A program made the translations under genes and the position numbers. The notes under the pieces were generated by a model that saw only the letters and a program-made list of their open reading frames with translations, was not told where the DNA came from and made no database searches. DNA of 64,000 nt from Candidatus Methanoperedens sp. BLZ2 (GTDB lineage: Archaea > Halobacteriota > Methanosarcinia > Methanosarcinales > Methanoperedenaceae), in contig NZ_NTMG01000062.1 in assembly GCF_002487355.1 (NCBI RefSeq), positions 1-64,000 of the forward strand. The letters are read 5' to 3'. This document shows positions 1-9,731 of the stretch, piece by piece (the stretch's first letter is position 1; the number at the start of each line of letters is the position of its first letter).

Positions 1-2406
1 TTACTACATTATTTCTCTATGTCATTGTTTTTCTACTTTTCGGATAGGTACTTAGTGCATCTCCATAAAAAATTAGATGAACTTGCTTATTGTCGTGGAC
101 ACTATATTATTTTACCTCATGTCGGAAAAGATGGGCAGGATTCAATTTTGCGACGAGGTTTTCAAGAACATTACAGAAAAATGCCTTGCGTTGGTGGCTA
201 TGTTGACAAAGCTATTTCACCTGAATCGGGTTATCAAAATAAAATCAATGGTGGTGATGTTCATTATGGAAACAAATCCATTGCTGTTATTTCAACATCT
301 GATAATCGTTTTGAAGATGGCAGAGAATTCGGACAACATTCAACATGGATTAAGTGGGCAGAACCAACAGCAGAAGCAATACGACAAGCTTGTTTGGCGA
401 AAGAATCCAGAATTTCACAGACAGAACCTGAATTACCTCAAATTTATATTAAATCAATTGATGTTACAACTTCCAAATTTTTAGGAACATTCAATATAGA
501 TTTCAACAAACAATATAATGCTCTAATAGGCGGAAGAGGAACCGGAAAATCAACAATACTGGAATATTTGAGATGGGGATTATGTGACCAAACAATTCAG
601 AATGCTGATTACGATGAGCTAACTGTTATTGAAAAAAGAAGGAATGCATTAATTCAAAAAACTTTGGTTGATGTAAATGGAGAAGTAAGAATAACAATGG
701 AGAAGAATGGAATTCTTCACGTTGTAAAGCGCAATTCTGGGCGAGAAATACTTTTGAAAATCGGAGAAGATGAATTTCAGCAGGTGAAAGAAGAAGATAT
801 TCGTAAGTTACTTCCAATTCAATCATATAGTCAAAAGCAGCTAAGTGATGTTGGTGTAAAGACAGAGGAATTGAAACGATTTATTGAACAACCTATTCTT
901 AGCCAATTAGATACATTGAAATTTCAACTTAGTGAAACTGGGACAAAACTTAAAAATTCATATAATCAGTTGATAAGAAAAAAAGAAATTGAACAGGAGA
1001 TTAAAAACTTCAATCTTCAATTCCAGTCATTAAATACACAAGTTGACAATATCAGAAAATCTCTGAAAGGAATTTCAGATGCTGACAAAGAGACCATTAA
1101 TAAAAAATCAAAATATGAAATAGAACAAACCATAATAAACAATTCTATAAAAGAATTAAGTGTGGTTGAAAATAAAGCAGATGAGCTTCTTAAACTTCTT
1201 GAATTATATCCTGAACCATTAAGAAAAGTTGATGAAACTGAAAACAAACAATTAATTCAAAATATTTCGGCAGAAGTTGAAGCAAAATTTGTTGAGATAA
1301 AGACAGCAGCAACAACATTAAAAAACATTTTTAGTGCTGAATATTTGAATAAATTCAATGCAATGTTGGATGAATGGAGATTGAAAAAAGAATCTTTTGA
1401 GGCTGCTTATGATATTGCAAAAAGCAAGTCTCAATCAAGCAAACAACAGCTTCATGAAATTCAGCAAATTGAAAAGGAAATAAGTGGAATTAATAAAGAA
1501 GTTTCAGACAAAAAATCACTTATTAAAGAAATTGGAAATTTTGAAAATGACTTTAATATTCAAAAGCAGAATTGGTTAAAATTTCATACAGATAAGGTTT
1601 TGTTATTAAATGAACAAGCAAAACAGTTTACACAATTATCAAATAATTTGATAAAAGCCGAAGTAACAAAGAGCATTAATTTCCAACCTTTCAAAACGCA
1701 ACTAAAAAATATTTTTGAAGGAACAAGAATTAGAGAAGAAAAAATTGATGCAATAATTGAGCATATCAAACAATCAAACGAACCAATTAAAGAATACATT
1801 TCAGTTTTAGAGGAATTTAGATTGTTAGTCGAACTAAAAGTTTCAGATGATAAAACATTGAAAATTCCTGAAACTCCAATTCTGACATCTTGTAAATTTA
1901 CCGAAGAACAGAAATCAAAACTATGTAGTAAAATTTCAACAGATGATTGGTTGAGGTTATCTACAAATGAGTTAGAATTTAATCCTGAATTTTATTACAA
2001 AACCAATAATAAACTTGGTGATGTTATTCCATTTGCGGCAGCATCGGCAGGACAACAAGCAACAGCACTTTTGACAGTTTTATTAAATCAGTCCGGAATT
2101 CCGCTTCTTATTGACCAGCCTGAAGATGATATTGACAACAGAGCAATTGACCAAATAATAAAAAACATTTGGGATGCAAAAAAGAAAAGGCAATTAGTGT
2201 TTACAAGTCATAATGCAAATCTTGTTGTTAATGGAGATGCTGAATTAGTAATTTGCTGTGATTACAAAGATTCAACAAGTCAAACAAGAGGAATATTAAA
2301 AGAAGAAGGTGCAATTGATAAGAAAACGGTCAGAAATGAAATCACTTCCGTAATGGAAGGAGGAGAGAAAGCATTCCGACTGAGAAAGGACAAATATGGA
2401 TTTTAG
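1..2406 (+). CDS. TrlF-type PHP/AAA ATPase, 5' truncated by window
   Basis: The frame is open from base 1, so the true start lies upstream of the window. About 800 residues are visible. The first ~130 look like the end of a PHP-type phosphoesterase domain (HVGKDG, then a conserved-looking ISTSDNR stretch). A P-loop (GGRGTGKST, near 531-557) follows, then a long coiled-coil middle of SMC type (about 900-1800), then an ABC-type Walker B (LLIDQPEDDID, near 2104) and a switch histidine (TSHNANL). This order is that of the TrlF family, large PHP-linked ATPases often found in accessory islands. A defence role is inference from the architecture. The gene is clearly more AT-rich than uvrB nearby, which suggests horizontal gain. 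Its upstream partners cannot be seen. Confidence 0.75.
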   Translation, partial: LLHYFSMSLFFYFSDRYLVHLHKKLDELAYCRGHYIILPHVGKDGQDSILRRGFQEHYRKMPCVGGYVDKAISPESGYQNKINGGDVHYGNKSIAVISTSDNRFEDGREFGQHSTWIKWAEPTAEAIRQACLAKESRISQTEPELPQIYIKSIDVTTSKFLGTFNIDFNKQYNALIGGRGTGKSTILEYLRWGLCDQTIQNADYDELTVIEKRRNALIQKTLVDVNGEVRITMEKNGILHVVKRNSGREILLKIGEDEFQQVKEEDIRKLLPIQSYSQKQLSDVGVKTEELKRFIEQPILSQLDTLKFQLSETGTKLKNSYNQLIRKKEIEQEIKNFNLQFQSLNTQVDNIRKSLKGISDADKETINKKSKYEIEQTIINNSIKELSVVENKADELLKLLELYPEPLRKVDETENKQLIQNISAEVEAKFVEIKTAATTLKNIFSAEYLNKFNAMLDEWRLKKESFEAAYDIAKSKSQSSKQQLHEIQQIEKEISGINKEVSDKKSLIKEIGNFENDFNIQKQNWLKFHTDKVLLLNEQAKQFTQLSNNLIKAEVTKSINFQPFKTQLKNIFEGTRIREEKIDAIIEHIKQSNEPIKEYISVLEEFRLLVELKVSDDKTLKIPETPILTSCKFTEEQKSKLCSKISTDDWLRLSTNELEFNPEFYYKTNNKLGDVIPFAAASAGQQATALLTVLLNQSGIPLLIDQPEDDIDNRAIDQIIKNIWDAKKKRQLVFTSHNANLVVNGDAELVICCDYKDSTSQTRGILKEEGAIDKKTVRNEITSVMEGGEKAFRLRKDKYGF

Positions 2407-2562
2407 AAGCCGCATCCGTACATCCTGTGCTCCGGCGAAAAGAGGGCGGGCTTAAGAAAATGAAACATGAAGAGGTACATATTTCTTAGAGCTTGTCTGA
2501 ATATTTGATCATTGTTTGAAAACCTGAATTTGTGACAACCGCCTATTAGATACCATCAAACG

Positions 2563-3995
2563 CTAAATTGCCCTGACTCTTCGATAGGTTTTACGCAACA
2601 ACCGTATAAAATTTGCTAAGAACCGCTCTTTCCTTTCCATTCTCCTTATAAAAATATTTTCTTCAGAAATAAACAACTCTTTTAGATGGAGGATATCTGT
2701 TTTTGGTGAAAAAAACACATACAGAAGGATACCGAAGAATATTAACGCCAAACCAACAACCTTATCGAACATAGATGTGGAATAAAGGAGATATAGACAT
2801 ACGCCGATACCAATCCAGGGCAAAATATTTTGCCCATATAAACCTTTTTCTGTACGTTTTTTTAGTATGATCAGGGCAAGACAGGTTAACAGGTATGAAA
2901 ATGCAAGATTAAAAACAGAAAATGAGATCAATCCACGTAATCCGGAAAAAATGGACAACGTAAATGCAATTATCCCATGGATCAATAATGCCATATATGG
3001 TGTGCCAAAGCTTGTGTGGATTTTAGAAAATATTCCGGGAAATAAGCCATCAATAGACATTGCATACGATAATCGTGCGGTGGTGAGGATATTTGCTTCA
3101 TCAGATCCTGATACTGATAATAAAGCCCCTATAGCCATAATTAAGGCTCCAACCGTCCCAAAAATTACTAATGCAACATCAACCAGGGGAGTTGAAGTCG
3201 TTGCTAAAGCAGACCATTTAATTGTCCCATAAATAACAAAATTAGTAAAAAGATAAAATGCTGTGACAATCATCATACCGGTTGCTATCGCTTTTGGTAT
3301 TGTTCTTTTTGGATCTTTAACTTCACTTGCAGGCAGTGTGCCCAGTTCAAATCCGGCATATGCCCAGAATATCAACACCAGGGCAGCCCCGAAATTATTC
3401 AAACCCAGCGGGGCTAATGGTGTATAATTTGTAACAAGAGTTTCTGGATTAAATACGAAAAAGAAAATCCCCCCGAAGATCAATAAAATTAGCGGGATCA
3501 GTTTAATGACAGTCAAAACGTCGTTGACTTTTCCTGCAGCTTTAACTCCAATTATATTTATAAAAGTTAAAGCAAATACGAACAATCCTTTTACGAGAAT
3601 TTGTTGAACAGAATCCAGGGGAAAAAATATTGCAGGTATTGTACAAAAGCTATAGCAAAAACCGGTAATGCAAGGATTTCTGCAACCCACATACTCCAGC
3701 CGGTAAGGAAACCAAAAAAATCATCAAAAGCATAAGAAACAAAAGCGAAAGGACCTCCCACCTTCGGAATGTAATAACTACAGTAAGCAAAAACCAATGC
3801 TAATATTGTGGCCATTATACCTGGAATAATCCAGACGATTATTGAAAAAGGTCCGATCATTCCTGCTGTCAATGCAGAAGCTATATAAATGTCAGCCCCA
3901 ACAATCGAACCCACAATAATATTGGTTAAATCGAAGAAAGTCAAATCTTCCCTGAACTTATCTTTAACTTGTTCAGTATTTTTATTTGAGCTCAA
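2563..3995 (-). pseudogene. APC-family amino acid permease, single frameshift
   Basis: Two overlapping minus-strand frames make one APC-superfamily amino acid/polyamine permease of about 477 residues. The upstream frame carries the family's first helices (NIIVGSIVGADIYIASAL, then KVGGPFAFVSYAF). It runs into an early stop just after QYFFP. The second frame takes up at FFPLDSVQQILVKG and continues through the remaining transmembrane helices. The break falls in a run of six A and four G on the plus strand at 3618-3627; one extra T on the coding strand would restore the frame. The likely start is TTG at 3995, preceded by GCAGGATC. This may be a true inactivating mutation, a homopolymer assembly error, or recoding. 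The substrate cannot be told from sequence. Confidence 0.75.
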
Positions 3996-4121
3996 GATCC
4001 TGCCACGCCGTTTTATGATGAATATTTTATGATAAATACTATGTAATAAAGAAGTATAAAATGTTATTGACCCAAGTTTCAAAGAATATACAGAAATCAA
4101 CAGGTAGAGCCTGACAAACAA

Positions 4122-4321
4122 AACCTAAGAAAGGGCTATATTCAAAAAATACAATAAGTAAATTTATATATTGGTGATCCCCGAGTTATTCTGTTCCAGT
4201 GTCCGAGGATGGATATGCGGCGCTGCTTTCAGATGGTGATCTGAAGGCTGTAGAGGACAGCGTCATGAAGCAGAAATGATACTGGAATATTCTTATATAC
4301 AAATAGATAATATGAAATATT
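4122..4321. other. Intergenic region with an unrecognised short frame
   Basis: No convincing gene lies here. A plus-strand frame at 4199-4279 encodes 26 codons (ending SVMKQK) and may be the tail of a lost gene, but I do not recognise it. AT-rich sequence just before 4322 could hold the promoter of the toxin-antitoxin pair. Confidence 0.3.
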
Positions 4322-4534
4322 ATGAATTTGGAAGTTGTCGAGAAAAGGCTTCTTGGAATGGATAATGAAATCCATATGCTATTACAATATATTTATAAGC
4401 AGAAAAAGCGGGATGTACAAGCCGAGATCAAGGAATATGAAAATCTAAAGAAAACAATCTCAAAGCACTTAAAAGAGCCGATTGATCCAACTGCCGAAAT
4501 AAGAATAATGAGAGAAAAGAAATATCTGATATAG
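4322..4534 (+). CDS. Putative antitoxin of a VapBC-like pair
   Basis: This is a 70-residue, charged, mostly helical protein (QYIYKQKKRDVQAEIKEYE). Its stop lies two bases before the start of a PIN-domain gene. I see no ribbon-helix-helix or AbrB signature, so the antitoxin role is inferred from position and size. Small helical proteins directly 5' of a PIN toxin are the usual VapB arrangement. It could instead be an unrelated small protein co-transcribed with the PIN gene. Confidence 0.55.
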   Translation: MNLEVVEKRLLGMDNEIHMLLQYIYKQKKRDVQAEIKEYENLKKTISKHLKEPIDPTAEIRIMREKKYLI

Positions 4535-4536
4535 TA

Positions 4537-5016
4537 ATGAAAGTCACAATCGATAGTGATGTTCTTGTTTATGCTTTTATAGAACCAACTAAAAAGATAT
4601 ACAAAGATAATTATGACGAATTTAAAGTCCTGCATACCAAGGCAGACAATATATTCAAAGATGTAATCAATGGTGATTACGAATTGATAATTCCCTCAAC
4701 AGTTTTGGTAGAAGTTGCTATCGTTATGAGCAGGGCAGTAGGAAGTAGAATTGCTAAAGATGTTTATGAAAGTATTAAGAAAAATGCTTCTTTGATATTA
4801 TATTTGAATGAGAACTTTACGGAATATTGTATGGAAAAAGGTGTAGAAACACATTTAAGTGGATTTGATACTGTTGTTTTTGCATGCGCTTATCGTGAAA
4901 ATTCTATTCTCATAACAGGCGACAGACGTTTTTTTCATAACGTACGGGAACATCATCCTGAATTAAAAGTGCATTTTCTACGGGAAATGAATATAGATGA
5001 TATAAGACAGCAATGA
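4537..5016 (+). CDS. PIN-domain ribonuclease, VapC-like toxin
   Basis: The 159-residue protein has the PIN acidic residues in order. They are Asp near residue 7 (TIDSDVLVYAF), Glu in the middle (PSTVLVEVAIV), Asp in SGFDTVVFACA and Asp in ITGDRRFF. PIN proteins of this size, sitting behind a small partner gene, are typically VapC toxins that cut tRNA or rRNA. The partner ends two bases upstream, so the two genes are almost certainly co-transcribed. The RNA target is unknown. Confidence 0.8.
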   Translation: MKVTIDSDVLVYAFIEPTKKIYKDNYDEFKVLHTKADNIFKDVINGDYELIIPSTVLVEVAIVMSRAVGSRIAKDVYESIKKNASLILYLNENFTEYCMEKGVETHLSGFDTVVFACAYRENSILITGDRRFFHNVREHHPELKVHFLREMNIDDIRQQ

Positions 5017-5103
5017 ATGATCTGAAATGCCTATCGGATATTTGTTTGCAGTAAGGATTCTTGATAGTTTCTGCCAGAGGTTATTCTGCCCGATACCATA
5101 AAT

Positions 5104-5199
5104 ATGACACTGACAGAGGCAAGGAAGTTTGTCGAAGAGCTTGGACGTGAACTACGAGTAATGGTTGTGAAAAGTTATGAAAATAAGAATAATCTGTGA
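5104..5199 (+). other. Short ORF before an HTH gene, possible remnant
   Basis: The frame encodes 31 residues (starting MTLTEARKFVEELGREL) and overlaps the next gene by 23 bases. The region from 5017 has no other gene. It may be the end of a degraded partner of the downstream HTH protein, since such regulators are often antitoxins. I do not recognise the family and the assignment is weak. Confidence 0.25.
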
Positions 5200-5518
5200 A
5201 AAAGAAATTGATGCAGAAATAAATGAAATCTTAGGCAATGCTGAAAAAGGTATTATAAAGGACGATAACACCCTCTTGCTGACACCACATCAGGCAGCAG
5301 GATTATTCACACCCAGAAGGCTTGAAATGCTTCATCATATCGCAAAAAATCCTCATATCAATGTAAGTGAAATTGCAGAAATTTTGCATAGGGATTGGAA
5401 ATCTGTATTAAGGGATTTAAAATACCTGGAAGGTTTTGGATTAGTAGAACTTGTTAAAGAAGGAAGACACAGGATGGTAGACATGGTTTCCACAGAACAG
5501 GTAATGGCGTTCACATAG
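5177..5518 (+). CDS. Small winged-HTH regulator, HVO_A0114-like
   Basis: The 113-residue protein carries a MarR/ArsR-like winged helix-turn-helix from about residue 43. It runs TPRRLEMLHHIAKNP, then a recognition part SEIAEILHRDWKSVLRDLK, then a wing FGLVELVKEG. This matches the archaeal HVO_A0114-type putative DNA-binding family, which is often linked to toxin-antitoxin loci. The gene overlaps a short upstream ORF. Its target and ligand cannot be deduced. Confidence 0.65.
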   Translation: MKIRIICEKEIDAEINEILGNAEKGIIKDDNTLLLTPHQAAGLFTPRRLEMLHHIAKNPHINVSEIAEILHRDWKSVLRDLKYLEGFGLVELVKEGRHRMVDMVSTEQVMAFT

Positions 5519-5631
5519 CCAGAAAATATAAGAAAGCACTTTTACCGTACTTTATGCATAACTGAAAAAAAAATAAATGAACAGGATTCCCTTTATTATC
5601 AATTGAATAAATCTAAACTAAAGGGATAACA

Positions 5632-7557
5632 TTGACATTTAAACTCACATCAGTATTTGAACCAAAAGGCGACCAGGTAAAAGCCATCGAGAAGCTGACC
5701 ATGGGTCTTAATCAGGACATGAAACACCAGACACTTCTTGGTGTGACAGGTTCCGGGAAAACCTTCACTGTCGCCAATGTTATCCAGAATACCCGGCGCC
5801 CGACTCTTGTCATTTCGCACAACAAGACCCTTGCAGCACAGCTTTATTCCGAATTCAAGGCTTTTTTCCCCGAAAATGCAGTTGAGTACTTTGTAAGCTA
5901 CTATGATTACTACCAGCCTGAAGCCTATATCCCCCAGACTGATACCTATATTGAAAAAGACGCTTCCATAAACGAGGAGATTAACAGGATGCGCCTTTCT
6001 GCAACACGGTCACTGTTCGAGCGGCGGGATGTTATTGTTGTAGCAAGCGTCTCCTGCATTTATGGCATCGGGTCGCCGCAGGAATGGCGTGATATGTCCA
6101 TTCTTCTTCGAAAAGGAGATGAAGCGCCGCGAAAGGTAATACTTTCAAGGTTTGTGGATATGCAATATGAACGAAATGACCTTGATTTCAGTACAGGGAA
6201 ATTCCGGGCGCGCGGTGATACGATCGAAATATTTCCTTCTTATGCATCAACCGGAATCAGGATCGAACTTTTCGGTGATGAGATTGAACGCATCTCGGAA
6301 TTTGACCCGCTGACAGGAAAAACTATTCTGGAAAAAGATGCCCTGGTCATCTATCCTGCCAAGCATTTTGTTATGCCGCAGGAAAAGATCGATCTTGCTA
6401 TTGAATCAATAGAGGAAGAACTCAAAGGAAGATTACAGGAACTAAAGCGAACTGGAAAAATACTGGAAGCGGCGCGCCTTGAACAGCGCACAAAATTCGA
6501 TATTGAGATGATGCATGAGATCGGGTACTGCCAGGGAATAGAAAATTACAGCCGCCACATGGACGGCCGAAGAGCGGGTGAGCCCGCATATACGCTTATG
6601 GATTATTTCCCGAAGGACTTTTTGATAGTGATCGATGAATCGCATGTTACCATTCCGCAAATACGCGGTATGCAGGCAGGAGACCATGCGCGAAAAGAAT
6701 CTCTGGTGAATTACGGTTTCAGGCTGCCGTCAGCATACGATAACCGCCCTCTCACGTTCGATGAATTCAGCGAAAGGGTGAACCAGACTCTGTATATTTC
6801 GGCAACGCCTGCTGATTATGAGGTTGCCATGAGCGCACAGGTCGTAGAGCAGATCATCCGCCCCACAGGGCTTGTTGATCCTGAGATCATAGTAAAACCC
6901 ATAACAGGACAGATTGATGACCTGATCGGGGAGATCCGCGCAAAGACCGCAAAAAAATTCAGGGTTCTTGTTACAACTCTTACAAAAAGAATGGCAGAAG
7001 ACCTTACAGAATATCTTCTTGGAGCCGGGATCAAAGCAAGATACATGCATTCTGAGATAGAGACGCTGGAGAGAATCGAGATAATCAGGGGGCTGCGTCT
7101 TGGTGAATTCGATGTACTCGTAGGGATCAACCTCCTTCGTGAAGGACTTGACCTGCCTGAAGTCGCGCTTGTTGCTATCCTCGATGCTGATAAGGAAGGT
7201 TTCCTGCGTTCTGACCGCTCTCTTTTGCAGACAATAGGAAGGACTTCAAGAAATGTTGAGGGGAAAGTGGTGATGTATGCAGACAGGATGACTGGTTCGA
7301 TGCAAAGGGCGATAGATGAGACAAACAGAAGGCGAACCATGCAGATAGAATATAATAAAGAGCATAACATCACGCCGCAGACTATACAAAAGGCTGTTGA
7401 ACCGCGTGCGGTAACCGAGGAGGCGCCGCCCAGAGAGGAGATTTTCAATTATATTGTGGAGCTTGAAGCTGAAATGCATCGGGCTGCCAGGAGCCAGGAG
7501 TTTGAGAAGGCTGCAAAGATAAGGGACAGGATAGCGAAGCTGAGGAAGGAGATGTGA
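5632..7557 (+). CDS. uvrB: Excinuclease ABC subunit B
   Basis: UvrB is the DNA helicase-like damage verifier of nucleotide excision repair. It is loaded by UvrA and recruits UvrC. The 641-residue product has Walker A (GVTGSGKT, residues 37-44) and the UvrB beta-hairpin region ([11 protein letters not shown], around 90-100). It also has helicase motifs such as IDESH and TIGRTSRN, and a C-terminal UVR motif that binds UvrC (about 605-641). The start is TTG at 5632, chosen because the N-terminus aligns with the family and no upstream start fits. Neither uvrA nor uvrC lies in this window. UvrABC is sporadic in archaea and is generally regarded as acquired from bacteria. Confidence 0.96.
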   Translation: MTFKLTSVFEPKGDQVKAIEKLTMGLNQDMKHQTLLGVTGSGKTFTVANVIQNTRRPTLVISHNKTLAAQLYSEFKAFFPENAVEYFVSYYDYYQPEAYIPQTDTYIEKDASINEEINRMRLSATRSLFERRDVIVVASVSCIYGIGSPQEWRDMSILLRKGDEAPRKVILSRFVDMQYERNDLDFSTGKFRARGDTIEIFPSYASTGIRIELFGDEIERISEFDPLTGKTILEKDALVIYPAKHFVMPQEKIDLAIESIEEELKGRLQELKRTGKILEAARLEQRTKFDIEMMHEIGYCQGIENYSRHMDGRRAGEPAYTLMDYFPKDFLIVIDESHVTIPQIRGMQAGDHARKESLVNYGFRLPSAYDNRPLTFDEFSERVNQTLYISATPADYEVAMSAQVVEQIIRPTGLVDPEIIVKPITGQIDDLIGEIRAKTAKKFRVLVTTLTKRMAEDLTEYLLGAGIKARYMHSEIETLERIEIIRGLRLGEFDVLVGINLLREGLDLPEVALVAILDADKEGFLRSDRSLLQTIGRTSRNVEGKVVMYADRMTGSMQRAIDETNRRRTMQIEYNKEHNITPQTIQKAVEPRAVTEEAPPREEIFNYIVELEAEMHRAARSQEFEKAAKIRDRIAKLRKEM

Positions 7558-7626
7558 ATTTGTATCGATGTTTTATTATTTGAGGTTACAAAAATTTAAA
7601 TAGTATGCTCTTTAAATAATGCTTTG

Positions 7627-9015
7627 ATGGTGAAAGCGTCTCTAAAAAAGGTTTTTATTAAGAATTTCAAAAGCCTTCATGATTGTGAAATCGATATTGG
7701 GAAGATGAATGTAGTTGTGGGGGCTAATGCTTCAGGGAAATCGAATTTGATTGAAGCATTCAGGTTATTGAAAAAGATATATGTTGATAAAGATCCTTTT
7801 CCATTTTTAGAGTGGTGGGGTTATAACAATGTAGTATGGCAAAGAAAGGAAGAGCTGCCTATAATTATGGGGCTGCTTTTTGATATTGAAGAGTATGATG
7901 TCTATTTTGAGACTAGCTTTACTGGAACTGGGGGAAAATTCCAGATTTTTAAAGAAGTATTGGATATAAGAGGTTTTCTTAAATTTGAGAAAGAAGGTGA
8001 ATGGCTAACGATTAAGCATGATGTAAAAGCTTCAGAATATTTTATGAACAATCTTAATAAATATGAAACTTCCAAAGGGGCTAAAATCAAATTGAAAAAG
8101 ATAAAAGGCTCTTTTACAGAAGGAACAAAATTAAGAGTGGGCTCAGAGCTAAGACTTTTTGAATATGCATCCAGAAAACTTTCTTGGACAGGTGATATTT
8201 TTACAGACAAAAATACCTCACACAGTCTTATGTTATCTGTCTTTAAGGTTCCTAAAGAGAGTATTATTACGGGAGAAAGGTCTGAGGAAATTACAATTTT
8301 ATGTCCTGCTATAGAATGTGAAGAAGAATTGGGATTCAAAGAAGGAACCATTTTGCTTTTCAATGCGCTTTATACAATTGCAGCTAATATAATCTCCTTA
8401 ACTTTCGATAAGCAATTAATTTTATATCCGCTCAATATCCGTCTAATGAAAGTACCCCAACAATTCAGAAGGGAAGAAACAATAAAAGAAGATGGAACCA
8501 ATCTAGCAAGCGTATATCACACAATTTATCTTAAAGAAGGTAAAGTACCAGAAGAAATTTACAATCCACTTTCATTAGTTTTTCCAAAAATAGATGTGCG
8601 CCCGCATATTACTGACGATGGCAGGGTTATGATAAAATTCTTTGAGAACGGGTTTGACCTTTTACCACCTAATACCTCCGATGGAATTTATAAGATTTTG
8701 ACTGTTCTTATAGCGATTTACCTAAAACCGCCTCTACTCATAATCGATGAAATTGAGAATTCCCTGCATCCTGAAACCTTGGAACTTATTCTAGATACAA
8801 TAAAAGCAAGCGATATCCAGGCAATAATAACAACACACTCGCCAGTTGTAGTTGATATGACCGAGCCTGATGATATGATCCTTGTAGAAAAAGAACGGGG
8901 AGAATCGAGATTCAAGAGAATTAAAGATCCAGATAAAATAAGAGATTTCTTAAAGGAAAAGGGTATAACGTTTAGTACAGGCTGGCTTTATGGAGAGATA
9001 TCTCACATCGAATAA
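7627..9015 (+). CDS. AAA ATPase of an OLD-like ATPase/TOPRIM module
   Basis: This is a 462-residue ATPase of the AAA_21/RecF-OLD type. It has Walker A in GANASGKSN near residue 35, a long divergent middle, Walker B in LLIIDEIENSLHPE and a switch histidine in ITTHSPVVVD. The ATG at 7627 follows a TTG in the same frame and is the more likely start. A small TOPRIM-like gene begins six bases after the stop. ATPase plus TOPRIM pairs are known in anti-phage systems such as PARIS and OLD/Gabija, but this pair is not clearly one of them. A defence role is inferred. The GC content is lower than that of uvrB. Confidence 0.8.
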   Translation: MVKASLKKVFIKNFKSLHDCEIDIGKMNVVVGANASGKSNLIEAFRLLKKIYVDKDPFPFLEWWGYNNVVWQRKEELPIIMGLLFDIEEYDVYFETSFTGTGGKFQIFKEVLDIRGFLKFEKEGEWLTIKHDVKASEYFMNNLNKYETSKGAKIKLKKIKGSFTEGTKLRVGSELRLFEYASRKLSWTGDIFTDKNTSHSLMLSVFKVPKESIITGERSEEITILCPAIECEEELGFKEGTILLFNALYTIAANIISLTFDKQLILYPLNIRLMKVPQQFRREETIKEDGTNLASVYHTIYLKEGKVPEEIYNPLSLVFPKIDVRPHITDDGRVMIKFFENGFDLLPPNTSDGIYKILTVLIAIYLKPPLLIIDEIENSLHPETLELILDTIKASDIQAIITTHSPVVVDMTEPDDMILVEKERGESRFKRIKDPDKIRDFLKEKGITFSTGWLYGEISHIE

Positions 9016-9020
9016 AAAAC

Positions 9021-9520
9021 ATGAAAATAAAACTAATAGTCGAAGATTCCTGGGGTGTTCCTTTTTTTCCAATTGTAATTGAAAGACTTAAAACGGAGAA
9101 TCTCGTAAATAAAAATTTAATAATTCAAAAACCAAAACATTTACCAGCTGATTGTAATGGAAAGCTGGATGAAATTTTGAAAATGGTTGATAAGGATAAC
9201 ACATGTGACCTGATCATAATAGTTCTTGATGCTGATGGCCCTCAGAATTCATATAGATATGAAAAAGGGCAAAGGGCCATATACCGAATAATATGACAAC
9301 GCCTGTTAAAATTATACTTGCAGAATATGAGATCGAAGAGTGGATATGCATCAGCAAAGATCTAAATTGGAAGCACTCAAAACCTTCTGATGCGCTAAAA
9401 AAGAAAGATGGATATATAAAAAGTCGTCTTCCAAAGTATGCCGCTGAATTGGATTTTGATGTGCTTTCGAATAAATGCAAATCGTTTAAAGCTTTTCTTG
9501 CTGCATTAAATCCAAAGTAA
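9021..9520 (+). pseudogene. TOPRIM/DUF4276-like nuclease partner, frameshifted
   Basis: Two frames (9021-9296 and 9293-9520) join into one protein of about 166 residues. The first ends with a TOPRIM-like strand and acidic pair (IIIVLDADGP). The second holds the conserved KIILAEYEIEEWIC block. In DUF4276/OLD-type TOPRIM proteins these blocks lie in one chain. One missing A in the ATAATATGA at 9290-9298 explains the split. As it stands the frames overlap as ATGA, so translational coupling of two half-proteins is possible but less likely. The gene follows its ATPase by six bases and the two probably act together. Confidence 0.6.
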
Positions 9521-9704
9521 AATCCACTTTCAATGCGATCGCGACATACGAGTCATATCTCGATCCCGAACTGCCTTAACTTTCGTAATTTGTGGAATCT
9601 TTTCCTTCAGTGCTCCTTCCAGACTCGAACAGTTCCTTTCCCTTCTGATATCATTCAAGGAGTGCTTCCTGCCATCCGTAATCTATAAATAATATGAAAA
9701 ATAA
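9521..9704. other. Intergenic region before the TetR operon
   Basis: The region holds no gene I can support. A minus-strand stretch reads like broken coding sequence but matches nothing I recognise. A TATA-like CTATAAATAATA lies at about 9683-9694, some 40 bases before the tetR start. Confidence 0.3.
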
Positions 9705-9721
9705 TGTTTATTAAATTAACA
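9705..9721. promoter_or_regulatory. Near-palindrome, candidate TetR operator
   Basis: The 17-base TGTTTATTAAATTAACA is a dyad with seven of eight arm pairs matching. It lies about 27 bases after a TATA-like box and 10 bases before the ATG of the TetR-family gene. That is the right place to block initiation, so autoregulation is a reasonable inference. Confidence 0.45.
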
Positions 9722-9731
9722 ATGTTTAGTT

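Noticed and set aside
7627-9520. Calling the ATPase/TOPRIM pair PARIS
   Set aside because: The partner resembles DUF4276-type proteins more than AriB, and I could not run a profile search, so I kept a general name.
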